Positions 17,966 to 26,690 of a stretch of 64,000 nucleotides of DNA are shown one piece after another. The notes below the pieces were generated by a model. It had not been told where the DNA came from and ran no database searches. It saw only the letters and a program-made list of their open reading frames with translations. The translations under genes and the position numbers were made by a program. How positions within the stretch are numbered: the first letter of the stretch is position 1; every line of letters begins with the position of its first letter. The DNA is from JAGRGG01 sp965217265 (GTDB lineage Bacteria > Pseudomonadota > Alphaproteobacteria > Geminicoccales > Geminicoccaceae), in assembly GCA_965217265.1 (NCBI GenBank), contig CBDCHP010000012.1:372001-436000 (forward strand). The letters are read 5' to 3'.

Positions 17966-18205
17966 TCAAGGTCCGCTGATGGGCCGGGCGGGGGGGGCGG
18001 TGCCCGCCTCGGGCCGGTAGAGCCGCGCCCTTGGCCGCGCCCGCCGCGTACCGCCGGCCCGCGCTTCGAGCGCGGCCAACTCGCGCGCGCGCTTGCGGCC
18101 GTCGTGCCAACTCTGCCACAAGAGGAGGCCTAAGAAGAGCGTGGTGAGGCCGAACGCCGACCATACATAGGCGGCGTAGCCGCCCATCGCCAGGAACTCG
18201 CGCAA
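17966..18205 (-). CDS. ccmD: Haem exporter protein CcmD
   Basis: 79 residues from a TTG at 18205. I chose this start because a strong GGGAGG lies 4-5 bases before it and because alphaproteobacterial CcmD typically begins EFLAMGGYA-YVW, matched here; the ATG at 18187 (MGGYAAYVW) would lose part of that. One membrane helix (about 13-33) and a basic cytoplasmic tail. CcmD helps release haem-loaded CcmE from the CcmABC transporter. ccmA, ccmB and ccmC are not in the window, so the maturation genes are split. Divergent from glnD with about 70 bases between. Confidence 0.85.
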   Translation of the reverse strand: MREFLAMGGYAAYVWSAFGLTTLFLGLLLWQSWHDGRKRARELAALEARAGGTRRARPRARLYRPEAGTAPPARPISGP

Positions 18206-18276
18206 AGAACCTCCCTCGAACCTGTCCCGTCGTCGCCGGCGTGGCTGAACGGGCAATTTAGCAAACGTGGCGGACT

Positions 18277-21045
18277 ATGGAAGCTGAGCCCTCGAAGGAC
18301 AAGACGTCGCGGGGCACGTCCGACGCGGCGAACGACCTCCACGCCCTGCTGCGCTCGGCCCGCAAGGGGGTGGCGAAGCCGGTGGCCGCGGACGATCAGG
18401 CCGGCGAGGTGGTCAAGCGGCGCATGGCGGCCTCGCTCGCGGCCGGGCGGCGGCGGCTGCGGGCGGACTTCGAGGCCGGCGCCGACCCGATCGAGGTGAA
18501 GGCCAATTTGGCGGCGCTCACCGACGCCGTCATCCAGGGCGCGCTCGACTTCGCCCTGCATCACTTCTACCGCCTGCCGAACCCGACCAAGGGGGAAGCG
18601 CTCGCCGTCTTCGCGGTCGGCGGCTACGGCCGGGGCGTGCTGGCGCCCCACTCGGACGTCGACCTCCTCTTCCTCCACCCCTACAAGCGCACCGGCCACA
18701 CCGAGCAGATGGCCGAGTTCCTGCTCTACCGCCTGTGGGACCTCGGCCTCAAGGTCGGCCAGTCCGTGCGGCAGATCGACGAGTGCCTCAAGCTCGCCAA
18801 GGGCGACTTGACGATCAAGACCTCGCTGTTGGAGGCGCGCCGCTTGTGGGGCAGCGAGAGCCTCGCGGCCGAGTTCGAGCGCCGCTTCCAGGCCGAGGTG
18901 GTCGAAGGGTCCGAGGCCGTCTTCATCGAGGGCAAGCTCGCCGAGCGCGACGCCCGCCACGAGCGCACCGGCGACAGCCGCTACCTGCTCGAACCCAACG
19001 TCAAGGAGGGCAAGGGGGGCCTGCGCGACCTGCACACCTTGATGTGGCTCGGGCGCTTCGTCTGCAACGCCCGCGATTCCGCCGATCTCGTGCGCTGCGG
19101 CGTCCTGACCCAAGCCGACCGGCGGCTGTTCGAGCGCTCGCGCCGCTTCTTGTCCGCCGTGCGTTGCCACCTGCACTTCCTGACCGAGCGGGCCGAGGAG
19201 CGCTTGACCTTCGACCTGCAGCCCGAGGTGGCGCGGCGGATGGGCTACAAGGACCGGCCGAACGGCCTGCTCGGCGTCGAGCGCTTCATGCGCCGCTACT
19301 ACCTCGTCGCCAAGGAGGTGGGCGACCTCACCCGCGTCGTGTGCAGCGCGCTCGAAGAGCAGCACCGCCGCAAGCCCAGGCTGCGCCTGCCGCGCTTTGC
19401 CTTCAACCGGCGCCAGATCGACGGCTTTCTCGTCCAGGACGGCCGGGTGGGTCTGGCCGAGGCCGACCTGTTCGAGCGGCGGCCGATCAAGATGCTCGAA
19501 CTGTTCCACTTGGCGCAGGCGCGCGGGCTCGACTTGCACCCGCTCGCCTTGAAGGCGGTGGCGCGCAACTTGCGCCGCGTCGACGGCTTGCGCCTGGACG
19601 CGGACGCGAACCGGCTGTTCTTGCAGATGCTGACCTCGCCGAGGGACCCGGCGATGACGCTGACCCGGCTGAACGAGGCCGGGCTGCTCGGCCGCTTCGT
19701 CCCGGCGTTCGCCAAGATCATCGCCTTGATGCAGTACGACCTCTACCACGTCTACACGACCGACGAGCACACGATCCGCGCGATCGGGGCCTTGAGCGCG
19801 ATCGAGCACGGCCTGTTGCGGGACGCGCACCCGCTCGCGAGCGAACTGATGCCGCAGATCGGGGCGGGTCGCGCCGAACTCTACCTCGCCGTCTTCCTGC
19901 ACGACGTCGGCAAGGGCCAGGGCGGCAACCACAGCGAGGTCGGCGCCAGGATCGCGCACGGGCTCTTGCGGCGCTTTGCCCTGTCGCCCGGCGGGGCCGA
20001 GACCGTCGAGTGGCTGGTCCGCCACCACCTCGTCATGAGCGGCTACGCCTTCAAGCGCGACCTTGAGGACCCGAAGACGATCCAGGACTTCGTCGAGATC
20101 GTGCAGAGCCCCGAGCGCCTGCGGCTGCTGCTCATCCTCACCGTCTGCGACATCCGCGCCGTCGGCCCGAACGTCTGGAACGGCTGGAAGGGCCAGCTCT
20201 TGCGCGACCTCTACCACGCCGCCGAAGGGGCAATGGCGAGCGGCGACCCGCTCGTCCACCGAACGGCGCGGATCGAGGCGGCGAAGGCCCGGCTCGAAGA
20301 GGGCCTCCTGGCCGAGGGCTGGGCCGAGGACGCGATCACGGCCCTCTTGGAGCGGCACGACCCGCGCTACTGGCTCGTCGTCGACCAGGGCATGCACCTG
20401 CGCCACGCGAGGCTCGCCGCCGAGGCCGAGGCCGACGGCGAGGCGCTGACGATCGACGTCGCGGCCGAGCCGTTCGAGGCGCGCACCCGCTTCACCTTCT
20501 ACACGGCCGACCACCCGGGCCTGTTCATGAAGCTCGCCGGCGCGCTCGCCCTCTCGGGCGTCTCGATCGTCGACGCGCACGTCTTCACGACGGCGGACGG
20601 CATGGCGCTCGACATGCTTTCCTGCCAGGAGGTCGAGGGCCGCGGCGCCGTCACCGACCCCGCCCGCGTCGCGCGCATCAAGGAGAACGTGCTGAGGGCG
20701 CTGACCGGCGAGGCCCGGCTGGAGCGCGAATTGGCCGGCAAGCGCTACCTGCCCAAGCGCGCCGACGTGTTCGAGGTCGAGCCCAGGGTGATCGTCAACA
20801 ACAACGCGTCGCGCACGCACAGCGTCGTCGAGGTCGGCGGGCGCGACCGGCCGGGGCTGCTGTTCGAACTCGCCAAGGGCCTGAAGGAACTTGGCCTCGT
20901 CATCCACAGCGCCCATATCACCACCTACGGCGAGCGGGTGGTCGATGTTTTCTACGTCAAGGACGTTTTCGGCCTCAAGGCCGAGCACCCGAGTAAGCTC
21001 AAACGGATTACCCGCCGCCTGAGCGAGACGCTGGAGGCAGGATAG
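18277..21045 (+). CDS. glnD: Bifunctional PII uridylyltransferase/uridylyl-removing enzyme
   Basis: 922-residue nitrogen sensor that uridylylates PII proteins when glutamine is low and removes UMP when it is high. Domains: nucleotidyltransferase with GGYGRGVLAPHSDVDLLFL (about 114-131, DxD metal site), a central HD domain with FLHDVGKGQGGNHSEVG (about 540-556), and two C-terminal ACT domains (about 740 and 850; DHPGLFMKLAGAL and DRPGLLFELAKGL) that bind glutamine. Length and order are normal. ATG 18277 directly follows the divergent ccm promoter region. Ends in TAG. Confidence 0.97.
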   Translation: MEAEPSKDKTSRGTSDAANDLHALLRSARKGVAKPVAADDQAGEVVKRRMAASLAAGRRRLRADFEAGADPIEVKANLAALTDAVIQGALDFALHHFYRLPNPTKGEALAVFAVGGYGRGVLAPHSDVDLLFLHPYKRTGHTEQMAEFLLYRLWDLGLKVGQSVRQIDECLKLAKGDLTIKTSLLEARRLWGSESLAAEFERRFQAEVVEGSEAVFIEGKLAERDARHERTGDSRYLLEPNVKEGKGGLRDLHTLMWLGRFVCNARDSADLVRCGVLTQADRRLFERSRRFLSAVRCHLHFLTERAEERLTFDLQPEVARRMGYKDRPNGLLGVERFMRRYYLVAKEVGDLTRVVCSALEEQHRRKPRLRLPRFAFNRRQIDGFLVQDGRVGLAEADLFERRPIKMLELFHLAQARGLDLHPLALKAVARNLRRVDGLRLDADANRLFLQMLTSPRDPAMTLTRLNEAGLLGRFVPAFAKIIALMQYDLYHVYTTDEHTIRAIGALSAIEHGLLRDAHPLASELMPQIGAGRAELYLAVFLHDVGKGQGGNHSEVGARIAHGLLRRFALSPGGAETVEWLVRHHLVMSGYAFKRDLEDPKTIQDFVEIVQSPERLRLLLILTVCDIRAVGPNVWNGWKGQLLRDLYHAAEGAMASGDPLVHRTARIEAAKARLEEGLLAEGWAEDAITALLERHDPRYWLVVDQGMHLRHARLAAEAEADGEALTIDVAAEPFEARTRFTFYTADHPGLFMKLAGALALSGVSIVDAHVFTTADGMALDMLSCQEVEGRGAVTDPARVARIKENVLRALTGEARLERELAGKRYLPKRADVFEVEPRVIVNNNASRTHSVVEVGGRDRPGLLFELAKGLKELGLVIHSAHITTYGERVVDVFYVKDVFGLKAEHPSKLKRITRRLSETLEAG

Positions 21046-21086
21046 ACCGACGATAGACGCCGCTCTGGGTTGGGGTTAGGGTAGGC

Positions 21087-21770
21087 ATGGCTTGGCTGAT
21101 CGCGTTCTGGGGGCTGCTGGCCCTCCTGCTCTGGACTTTGAGCGAGGCCTATCCGGGCGCGCTTGAGGTCGCCGGCGCGCGCCAAGACCTTGTCTACCTC
21201 ACCCTCTTCTTGGCCCTCATCGGCGGCAGCGTCCTGGCGTCGTTTCGCGGCCGCCTCGGGCAGGCGCTGCGCTTCGCCCTCGTCTGGGCCCTGATCCTCG
21301 TCGCCCTCGTCGGCGCCTACGCGTGGCGCGAGGAGGCAAGCGAGGCGGCCAAGCGCGCCTTGACGCTCCTGGTCCCGAGCGAGCCCGTCACCAGCGGCGA
21401 GCGCGAGGTGACGGTCCGCGTCGGCCCCGACGGCCACTTTCGCGTCTGGGCCGAGATCGAGGGCGAGCGGGTCCAGTTCGTCGTCGACACCGGCGCGTCG
21501 ACGATCGCCCTCACCGCCGAGGATGCGGCCAGGGTCGGCCTTGAGGGCGACGACCTCGTCTTCGACCAGCCGGTCATCACCGCCAACGGCCGCGCCTACA
21601 CCGCCGGCGCCGACCTCGCCGAGGTCGCGATCGGCCCGATCCGCCTCGACGGCGTCACCGCCAGGGTGATGCAGGCCGGCGTCCTCGACCGCTCGCTGCT
21701 CGGCATGTCGTTCTTGAGCCGCCTCGAATCGGTCGAACTGCGCGGCCCGCAACTGGTCATGCGGCAGTAG
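21087..21770 (+). CDS. Membrane-anchored retropepsin-like aspartic protease (TIGR02281-type)
   Basis: 227 residues. Two hydrophobic segments at about 3-20 and 29-50 with another at 60-76 anchor it, then a clan AA domain: FVVDTGASTIALTAEDAARVG has the DTGA catalytic motif (Asp about 135), and LLGMSFLSRLESVELRGPQLVMRQ is the typical C-terminal block of this proteobacterial family. Retropepsins are homodimers, so one DTG per chain is expected. Cellular substrate unknown. It follows glnD by 40 bases. Its TAG is followed at once by repeat R3. Confidence 0.88.
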   Translation: MAWLIAFWGLLALLLWTLSEAYPGALEVAGARQDLVYLTLFLALIGGSVLASFRGRLGQALRFALVWALILVALVGAYAWREEASEAAKRALTLLVPSEPVTSGEREVTVRVGPDGHFRVWAEIEGERVQFVVDTGASTIALTAEDAARVGLEGDDLVFDQPVITANGRAYTAGADLAEVAIGPIRLDGVTARVMQAGVLDRSLLGMSFLSRLESVELRGPQLVMRQ

Positions 21771-21862
21771 AACGCTTCGCGTGCGCTGACGCGCGGTCTT
21801 CTTTCTTTTTTGCTACTTGGTTCTCGAACTGACCCCGACGCCGAGGGCCAGCCTCGAACAAA
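21771..21862. repeat. R element copy 3 (left half, degenerate)
   Basis: Begins AACGCTTCGCGTGCGC directly after the TAG of the aspartic protease gene, then a polypyrimidine tract and a partial core (GAGGGCCAGCCTCGAACAA). The right arm is missing. The protease frame would otherwise run on through the repeat. Confidence 0.75.
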
Positions 21863-21890
21863 TGTATCGTGAAGGATCAAGCCTGGCCAT

Positions 21891-21982
21891 CCTGGACTCC
21901 GCATCAAGTGCGGGGTGACAAGGTGTGGGTGTGGGCGCCCATGTCTCTTTTCTTATCACCCCCGACTGGATCGGGGGACCGG
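21891..21982. repeat. S element copy 1 (degenerate double hairpin)
   Basis: Two short palindromes, around CTCCGCATCAAGTGCGGGG and CCCCCGACTGGATCGGGGG, about 45 bases apart. It resembles the intact S elements at 27.5, 46.2 and 53.6 kb but is diverged. Together with R3 it fills the gap 21771-22092 between the aspartic protease and the LuxR-type gene. Confidence 0.55.
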
Positions 21983-22092
21983 GCGCGTTGATCGAGGTGG
22001 GAAATCCACCTTGGTCAAGCTTGACAGCCGTTGTCATATGGACAGCGCACGGTCGTGGCATAAGGTGGACAACGAGAGGGAGGACCTTCGCC

Positions 22093-22551
22093 ATGTATCA
22101 TGATCCCCTGCCCGCGCCGTTCCTCGCGCGCTACCGTTGGCCGCTGGCGCTCGCCGCCGCAGTCCTGTTCACGCTGCTGCTCGTCGACGAACTGGCCTTC
22201 GGCGACGAGCCCTTCACGCCCCGCGCCCTCCTCTTCGAGCTGATCGACCTCGGCCTCCTGATCGGCTGCACCGTCGCCGCAGCACTGCTGGCGCTGCAAG
22301 GGCGGGCGCGGGCGAAGCAGGACGTGGCGCTCTTGCTGCTCAAGGGGTTCAGCCACAAGGAGATCGCCCGGCTGCGCGAAACGGGCGAGGCGACGATCCG
22401 CCAGCAGGCGGGCGCCATCCACGCCAAGGCCGACGTCGGCGGCCGGGCGGGGCTCGCCGCCTACTTCCTCGACGGGCTGCACCTGCCCAAGCCCGACGCG
22501 GCCGAGAACCGCCCCCGCGTCACGAGCGGATCCGGTCCTGGCCCGGTTTGA
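22093..22551 (+). CDS. Membrane-anchored LuxR-type helix-turn-helix protein
   Basis: 152 residues from ATG 22093, with GGGAGG 9 bases upstream. Two hydrophobic segments (about 15-33 and 47-70) precede a LuxR/GerE-type HTH: LLLKGFSHKEIARLRETGEA then TIRQQAGAIHAKADVGGR (about 80-120), followed by GLAAYFLDGLHLP. No receiver or ligand domain is present, so DNA binding would be controlled from the membrane. Small two-helix LuxR proteins of this design occur in alphaproteobacteria but I know no assigned function. Recognition-helix residues look slightly unusual (Gln-Gln-Ala instead of Val-xxx-His). Confidence 0.72.
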   Translation: MYHDPLPAPFLARYRWPLALAAAVLFTLLLVDELAFGDEPFTPRALLFELIDLGLLIGCTVAAALLALQGRARAKQDVALLLLKGFSHKEIARLRETGEATIRQQAGAIHAKADVGGRAGLAAYFLDGLHLPKPDAAENRPRVTSGSGPGPV

Positions 22552-22557
22552 GAATTA

Positions 22558-22715
22558 AACGCTTCAGTGCCTAGCCTAGCTAGGCAGGCCGCCGCGCGGG
22601 CTTCTCTTCTTTGCTCTTTGTCCGAAGCTGGCCCTCGGCGCCCCGGCCAGTCCGGGTGACAAGTTGCAAAAACAAAAGGAAAAAAGGCCGCGCGCCGAGC
22701 GCACGCGAAGCGTTC
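22558..22715. repeat. R element copy 4
   Basis: Left arm AACGCTTCAGTGCCTAG is diverged and contains an extra small palindrome (CCTAGCCTAGCTAGG); the right arm GCGCACGCGAAGCGTTC is canonical. The core is the second subtype, ending GACAAGTTGCAAAAAC instead of GTTAACACTGGC, shared with copy 10. It starts 6 bases after the TGA of the LuxR-type gene and lies upstream of the M48 protease. Confidence 0.8.
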
Positions 22716-22776
22716 ACTGTCACATCGAGCTTGACCTGTGTTAGGTTGGCCGCACTCGAACGCCGACCAACGTTGG

Positions 22777-24138
22777 ATGCGCCGCTTGTTCGATCTCCGC
22801 ACCGCCTTCCGCCGCACCCTCACCGGGCTCGCCCTCCTCGTCCTGGCGGCCCTGCCGGCGGCGGCGCAGACCCTGATCCGCGACGCCGAGACCGAGGCGA
22901 TGATGGCGGGCATCGCCGATCCGATCTTCACCGCCGCCGGGCTCGACCCCGCGTCGGTGCGCGTCTTCTTGATCCAGGACGACGCGCTCAACGCCTTCGT
23001 CGCCGGCGGGCAGAACCTGTTCATCCACACCGGCTTGATCGAGGCGGCGCCCTCGCCCGAGGCGCTGGCCGGGGTGATCGCGCACGAGACCGGGCACATC
23101 GCCGGCGGGCACTTGAGCCGCACCGCCCAGGCCGGCGACAACGCCGCGCGGCAGGCGATGATGGGCGCACTTCTGGGTGCCGCGGCGGCACTCGCCGGGG
23201 CGCCGCAGGTCGGCACGGCCCTCATCGCCGGGGGGGCGACGGTGGCCGAACGCGGTTTCTTGAGCTACACCCGCGGCCAGGAGCAGGCGGCGGACCAGGC
23301 CGCGATCACCTTTTTGGACCGCGTCGGCCTGCCGCCCGACGGCCTGCTCGCCATGTTCGAGGTGCTGGAGCGGGACGGGCTGCGCCTGGAGGGCCCCGGC
23401 ACCGAGTTCCTGCGCACCCACCCCCTCACCCGCACCCGTATCCTGTTCGTGCAAGAGCAGGCCAAAACCTCGCGGCACAAGGGCCAGATCTATCCCGAAG
23501 AACTGCACGCGACGTTCGGGCGGGTACAGGCCAAGCTGGCAGGCTTTCTCGACGATCCCGACCGGGTCTTGCACGAGCGCGTCTCCGAGAGCTTCGACGA
23601 CCGCTACGCCCGAAGCGTCGCCCGCTTTCGCCGCGGCGAGACCGACGACGCCCTGAAGCTGCTCGACGGGCTGATCGCCGAGCACCCAGACGATCCGTGG
23701 CTGCTCGAACTGAAGGGGCAGGTCCTGTTCGAGAGCGGCCGGGTGGCAGGGGCGGTGGCCCCCTACCGCGCGGCGCTGGGGGCGGCACCACCCGACGCGG
23801 CGCTGCTCAAGCTCGGCCTCGCCCGGGCGCTGATGGAGGGCGGCGGCGGCAACGCCTCCTTGCGCGAGGCGGCGAACCTGCTCCAGCAGGCGACGGCGGT
23901 CGAGCCCAAGAACCCCGGCTACTGGCGTTTCTTAGGCATCGCGCTCGGTCGGCTCGGCGAGGAGGGCAAGGCGTCGCTCGCCCTGGCCGAGACCGCCGTG
24001 ATCGCCGGCCGGCGCGACGACGCCTTCCTCTACCTCGCCCGCGCCGAACGGCTGATTCCCCCCGCCGACCCCTCGTGGCTGCGCTTGCAGGACCTGCGCC
24101 GCAGCGCCGAAGACCTCGAACGCCGGGGAAGCGGCTGA
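22777..24138 (+). CDS. Periplasmic M48 metalloprotease with TPR region (BepA/YfgC-like)
   Basis: 453 residues from ATG 22777, which gives a proper signal peptide (about 1-31, ending LPAAAAQ); the GTG at 22738 is a poorer choice. The zinc site is HETGH (about 103-107) with the third ligand Glu in RGQEQAADQAA (about 168). RTHPLTRTRI is the family's regulatory/auto-inhibitory segment. C-terminal TPR repeats (about 285-440) resemble BepA, which degrades stalled outer-membrane proteins and helps LptD assembly. The DsbA-like gene follows by 85 bases on the same strand. Confidence 0.92.
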   Translation: MRRLFDLRTAFRRTLTGLALLVLAALPAAAQTLIRDAETEAMMAGIADPIFTAAGLDPASVRVFLIQDDALNAFVAGGQNLFIHTGLIEAAPSPEALAGVIAHETGHIAGGHLSRTAQAGDNAARQAMMGALLGAAAALAGAPQVGTALIAGGATVAERGFLSYTRGQEQAADQAAITFLDRVGLPPDGLLAMFEVLERDGLRLEGPGTEFLRTHPLTRTRILFVQEQAKTSRHKGQIYPEELHATFGRVQAKLAGFLDDPDRVLHERVSESFDDRYARSVARFRRGETDDALKLLDGLIAEHPDDPWLLELKGQVLFESGRVAGAVAPYRAALGAAPPDAALLKLGLARALMEGGGGNASLREAANLLQQATAVEPKNPGYWRFLGIALGRLGEEGKASLALAETAVIAGRRDDAFLYLARAERLIPPADPSWLRLQDLRRSAEDLERRGSG

Positions 24139-24222
24139 CCTCACACCCGCGCGAGGGGGGCTAGCCTCGGCGCGCCCGTCGCCCTAAGAGGGCTTCGATC
24201 ACATCCGTAGAAGGCCACGCCC

Positions 24223-24969
24223 ATGATCTACCCCCGCGCCGCCGCCCTCGGGCTCGGCCTGCTCGCCGTCGCCGCGACCGCGCCGCTAGCGCAAGAGCAA
24301 GCGCCCTCCGCCGCCGAGCGCGCCGCGATCGAGGGGGTCGTGCGCGACCTCCTGCAGCGCGAGCCGGAGATCGTCTTCGAGGCGTTGAGCGAGTTGCAGC
24401 GCCGCGAGGAGGCGCGCACGGCCGAGGCGCAGCAGGACGCGATCGAGAACGCCGCCGAGCGCCTGCAGCAAGACCCGCGCGACCCGGTCCTGGGCGCCAA
24501 GGACGGCGACGTCACCGTCGTCGAGTTCTTCGACTACCGTTGCGGTTACTGCCGCAGCATGGTCCCCGACCTGGCGGCGCTGCGCCAGGAAACGAGCGGC
24601 GTCAGCTACGTGATGAAGGAGTTCCCGATCCTGGGGCCTGAATCGGTCCTGGCGTCCAAGGCCGCCCTCGCGGCCGAGCGGCAGGGGGCCTACCCCGGCT
24701 TTCACGATGGCCTGATGAAGGCGTCCGCGATCGACGACGCCCTGATCGAGCGCCTCGCCGCCGAGCACGGCCTCGATTACGCCGAGCTCAAAGAGGACAT
24801 GGAGAGCCCCGAGATCGCCGAGCATCTGGCCGACAACCAGAACCTCGCCCGCGATCTCGGCATCGGCGGCACCCCCGCCTTCGTCGTCGGCGGCCAAGTG
24901 GTGCCGGGCGCCGTGCCCAAGGCCGACCTCGCCCGCCTGATCGAGGAGGCGCGCGCCAGCGAGGGGTGA
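24223..24969 (+). CDS. Periplasmic DsbA/BdbD-family thiol-disulfide protein
   Basis: 248 residues. Signal peptide about 1-24, a helical N-terminal region (about 28-85, RDLLQREPEIVFEALSEL), then a thioredoxin fold with active site FFDYRCGYCRSM (CGYC at about 107-110) and IGGTPAFVVGGQVVPG with the cis-proline. This resembles the Com1/DsbA-like oxidoreductases with an N-terminal dimerisation segment such as ScsC. Oxidase or isomerase roles cannot be separated by sequence. Its TGA is shared with repeat R5. Confidence 0.88.
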   Translation: MIYPRAAALGLGLLAVAATAPLAQEQAPSAAERAAIEGVVRDLLQREPEIVFEALSELQRREEARTAEAQQDAIENAAERLQQDPRDPVLGAKDGDVTVVEFFDYRCGYCRSMVPDLAALRQETSGVSYVMKEFPILGPESVLASKAALAAERQGAYPGFHDGLMKASAIDDALIERLAAEHGLDYAELKEDMESPEIAEHLADNQNLARDLGIGGTPAFVVGGQVVPGAVPKADLARLIEEARASEG

Positions 24970-25116
24970 ACGCTTCGCGTCGGCTGCGCCGGGCTTTTCT
25001 CTCTTCTTTTTTGCAACTTTGGCCGAGGCTGGCCCTCGGCGTCGGGACCAATCTCCTACGTTAACACTGACAAAAAAGAAGAAAAAAGCCTGCGCGGCAG
25101 CGCACGCGAAGCGTTC
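24968..25116. repeat. R element copy 5
   Basis: Full-length copy between convergent genes. Left end reads TGAACGCTTCGCG with the TGA being the DsbA-like stop; the right end GCGAAGCGTTC lies 3 bases from the TAA of the DUF1206 gene on the minus strand. Core TACGTTAACACTGACAAAAA. It is placed exactly where a bidirectional terminator would be. Confidence 0.9.
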
Positions 25117-25118
25117 TC

Positions 25119-25922
25119 TTACCCCGTCGGAATGTGCCGGTAACGGGCCTGGACGAAGTTGTAGAAGGCGAACGCGACGAGCCCGAGGCCGACGATTCCC
25201 AGAAGCGCGAAGCCGTACGGCTGGGCTTGCAGGGCGGCGAGTGCGGCGGCGAGGCCCTTGGCCTCGGACGGGTCGGACTGCCACGCGGCGATGCCGACGA
25301 AGAGCCCGATCAGCGCGAAGACGACGCCGCGCGCGGCGACGCCGAAGCGGCAGATATTGATGATGCCGGGCTTGTGCGCCTCGCCGGTCAGGTGCTTCTT
25401 GAAATCGGCGGTGAAGCCGCGGTAGACGAACCCGATGCCGACGCCGATCAGGACGAGGCCGACGAGGCCGACGAGCCACTGACCGGCCGGCCAGGACAGG
25501 ACCCGCGCCGTCCAGTCCTGCGTCCCGCCACCGCCACCGCCTCCCCCACCGCCGGGAACGATGCCGGGCAGGATGATGCTGAGCGCGAAGTAGGCGAGCA
25601 CGATGTTGGCGAGCCCGCTCGCGATGTAGCCCAGGCGCGTTCCCGCCCCCTTGGCATCCTTGCCTTTGAACTCCGGGTCGCGCCACGCCATGATGAGGCG
25701 CCAGACGCCGTAGCCGAGAAGGCCGAGCGCCATGAAGCCGACGAGGAACTGGCCGAACGGCTCGTCCAGGAGCGAGCGGATCGCGCCCTTGGTGTCGGTC
25801 GTGCCGCCGCCCTGGCCGATCGCCGCCAGGAAGGCGAAGCCGCCGACGATGAGGTAGACGACCCCCCGGGCGAGGTAGCCGAGCCTCGCCCCCTTCTCGA
25901 TCGCGTCGTGCTGGTCGGCCAA
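25119..25922 (-). CDS. DUF1206 membrane protein
   Basis: 267-residue membrane protein with about six hydrophobic segments arranged as three repeats, each opening with R-x-G-x-x-A-R-G or similar (ARLGYLARGVVYLIVGGFAF, TRLGYIASGLANIVL, CRFGVAARGVVFALIGL). This is the DUF1206 pattern; no function is established. A run of ten glycines (about 137-146) links repeats two and its following helix. Convergent with the DsbA-like gene across R5, divergent from the GST gene. Confidence 0.85.
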   Translation of the reverse strand: MADQHDAIEKGARLGYLARGVVYLIVGGFAFLAAIGQGGGTTDTKGAIRSLLDEPFGQFLVGFMALGLLGYGVWRLIMAWRDPEFKGKDAKGAGTRLGYIASGLANIVLAYFALSIILPGIVPGGGGGGGGGGTQDWTARVLSWPAGQWLVGLVGLVLIGVGIGFVYRGFTADFKKHLTGEAHKPGIINICRFGVAARGVVFALIGLFVGIAAWQSDPSEAKGLAAALAALQAQPYGFALLGIVGLGLVAFAFYNFVQARYRHIPTG

Positions 25923-26069
25923 CGTATGTCCCCTTGAGATTTGTTATATGGACGGCAACGGGCGGCGGTGGGCCGAGGTTCCTCGCCCCGGATCGGCAAT
26001 CCCTTGCCAAGCGGCCCCGTTTCACGGTTTGCTGCGCTTCGAGGCAAGGTACGAGGGAAAGGATTCATC

Positions 26070-26690
26070 ATGCTCAAGGTCTGGGGCCGGCCGAACTCGA
26101 TCAACGTGCAAAAGGTAATGTGGACGGTGGCCGAACTTAAGCTGGAACACGAACGCGTCGACGCCGGCGGGCCGTTCGGCGGGCTCGACGACCCGGCTTA
26201 TCTACGGTTGAACCCGCACGGCCTGGTCCCGGCGATCGAGGACGGCGACGCGGTCGTCTGGGAGAGCAACGCAATCGTGCGCTACCTCGCCGCCCGCTAC
26301 GATCAGGGCGGCTTGTGGGACGAGGATCCCGCCCGCCGCGCCGGCTCGGACTCTTGGATGGACTGGCAGGGGACGATCGTCTCGCCGCAGCTCTCGATCG
26401 TGCTCTTCAACCTGATCCGTCTACCGGAGCCGGAGCGCGACTTGAAGGCGGCCGCCAAGGCGACCGAGACCCTCAACCGCGTCATGGGCGTCTTGGACGA
26501 TTGGCTCGACGGCAAGGCTTACGTCGCCGGCGACGCCCTCAGCATCGGCGACATCGCCGTCGGGGCCGCCGTCTACCGCTACCTCAACCTGCCGATCGAG
26601 CGGCCGGAGCGCCCGGCGCTGCGGGCCTACCACGACCGCCTGGCCGAGCGGCCGGGGTTCGCCGCGCACGTGATGCTGCCCTTGACGTGA
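26070..26690 (+). CDS. Glutathione S-transferase family protein
   Basis: 206 residues from ATG 26070 (MLKVWGRPNSINVQKVMWTV). Thioredoxin-like N-domain with glutathione-binding LNPHGLVPAIEDG and WESNAIVRYLA (about 50-76); helical C-domain with AGDALSIGDIAVGAAVYRYL containing the N-capping box. The S/N segment GRPNSINVQK places Ser or Asn at the catalytic site. Substrate unknown. Its stop overlaps the GTG of the ion-channel gene (GTGA), so they are one unit. Confidence 0.92.
   Translation: MLKVWGRPNSINVQKVMWTVAELKLEHERVDAGGPFGGLDDPAYLRLNPHGLVPAIEDGDAVVWESNAIVRYLAARYDQGGLWDEDPARRAGSDSWMDWQGTIVSPQLSIVLFNLIRLPEPERDLKAAAKATETLNRVMGVLDDWLDGKAYVAGDALSIGDIAVGAAVYRYLNLPIERPERPALRAYHDRLAERPGFAAHVMLPLT

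Noticed and set aside
18130..20988. 952-codon minus-strand frame opposite glnD
   Set aside because: Antisense shadow of glnD without recognisable motifs.
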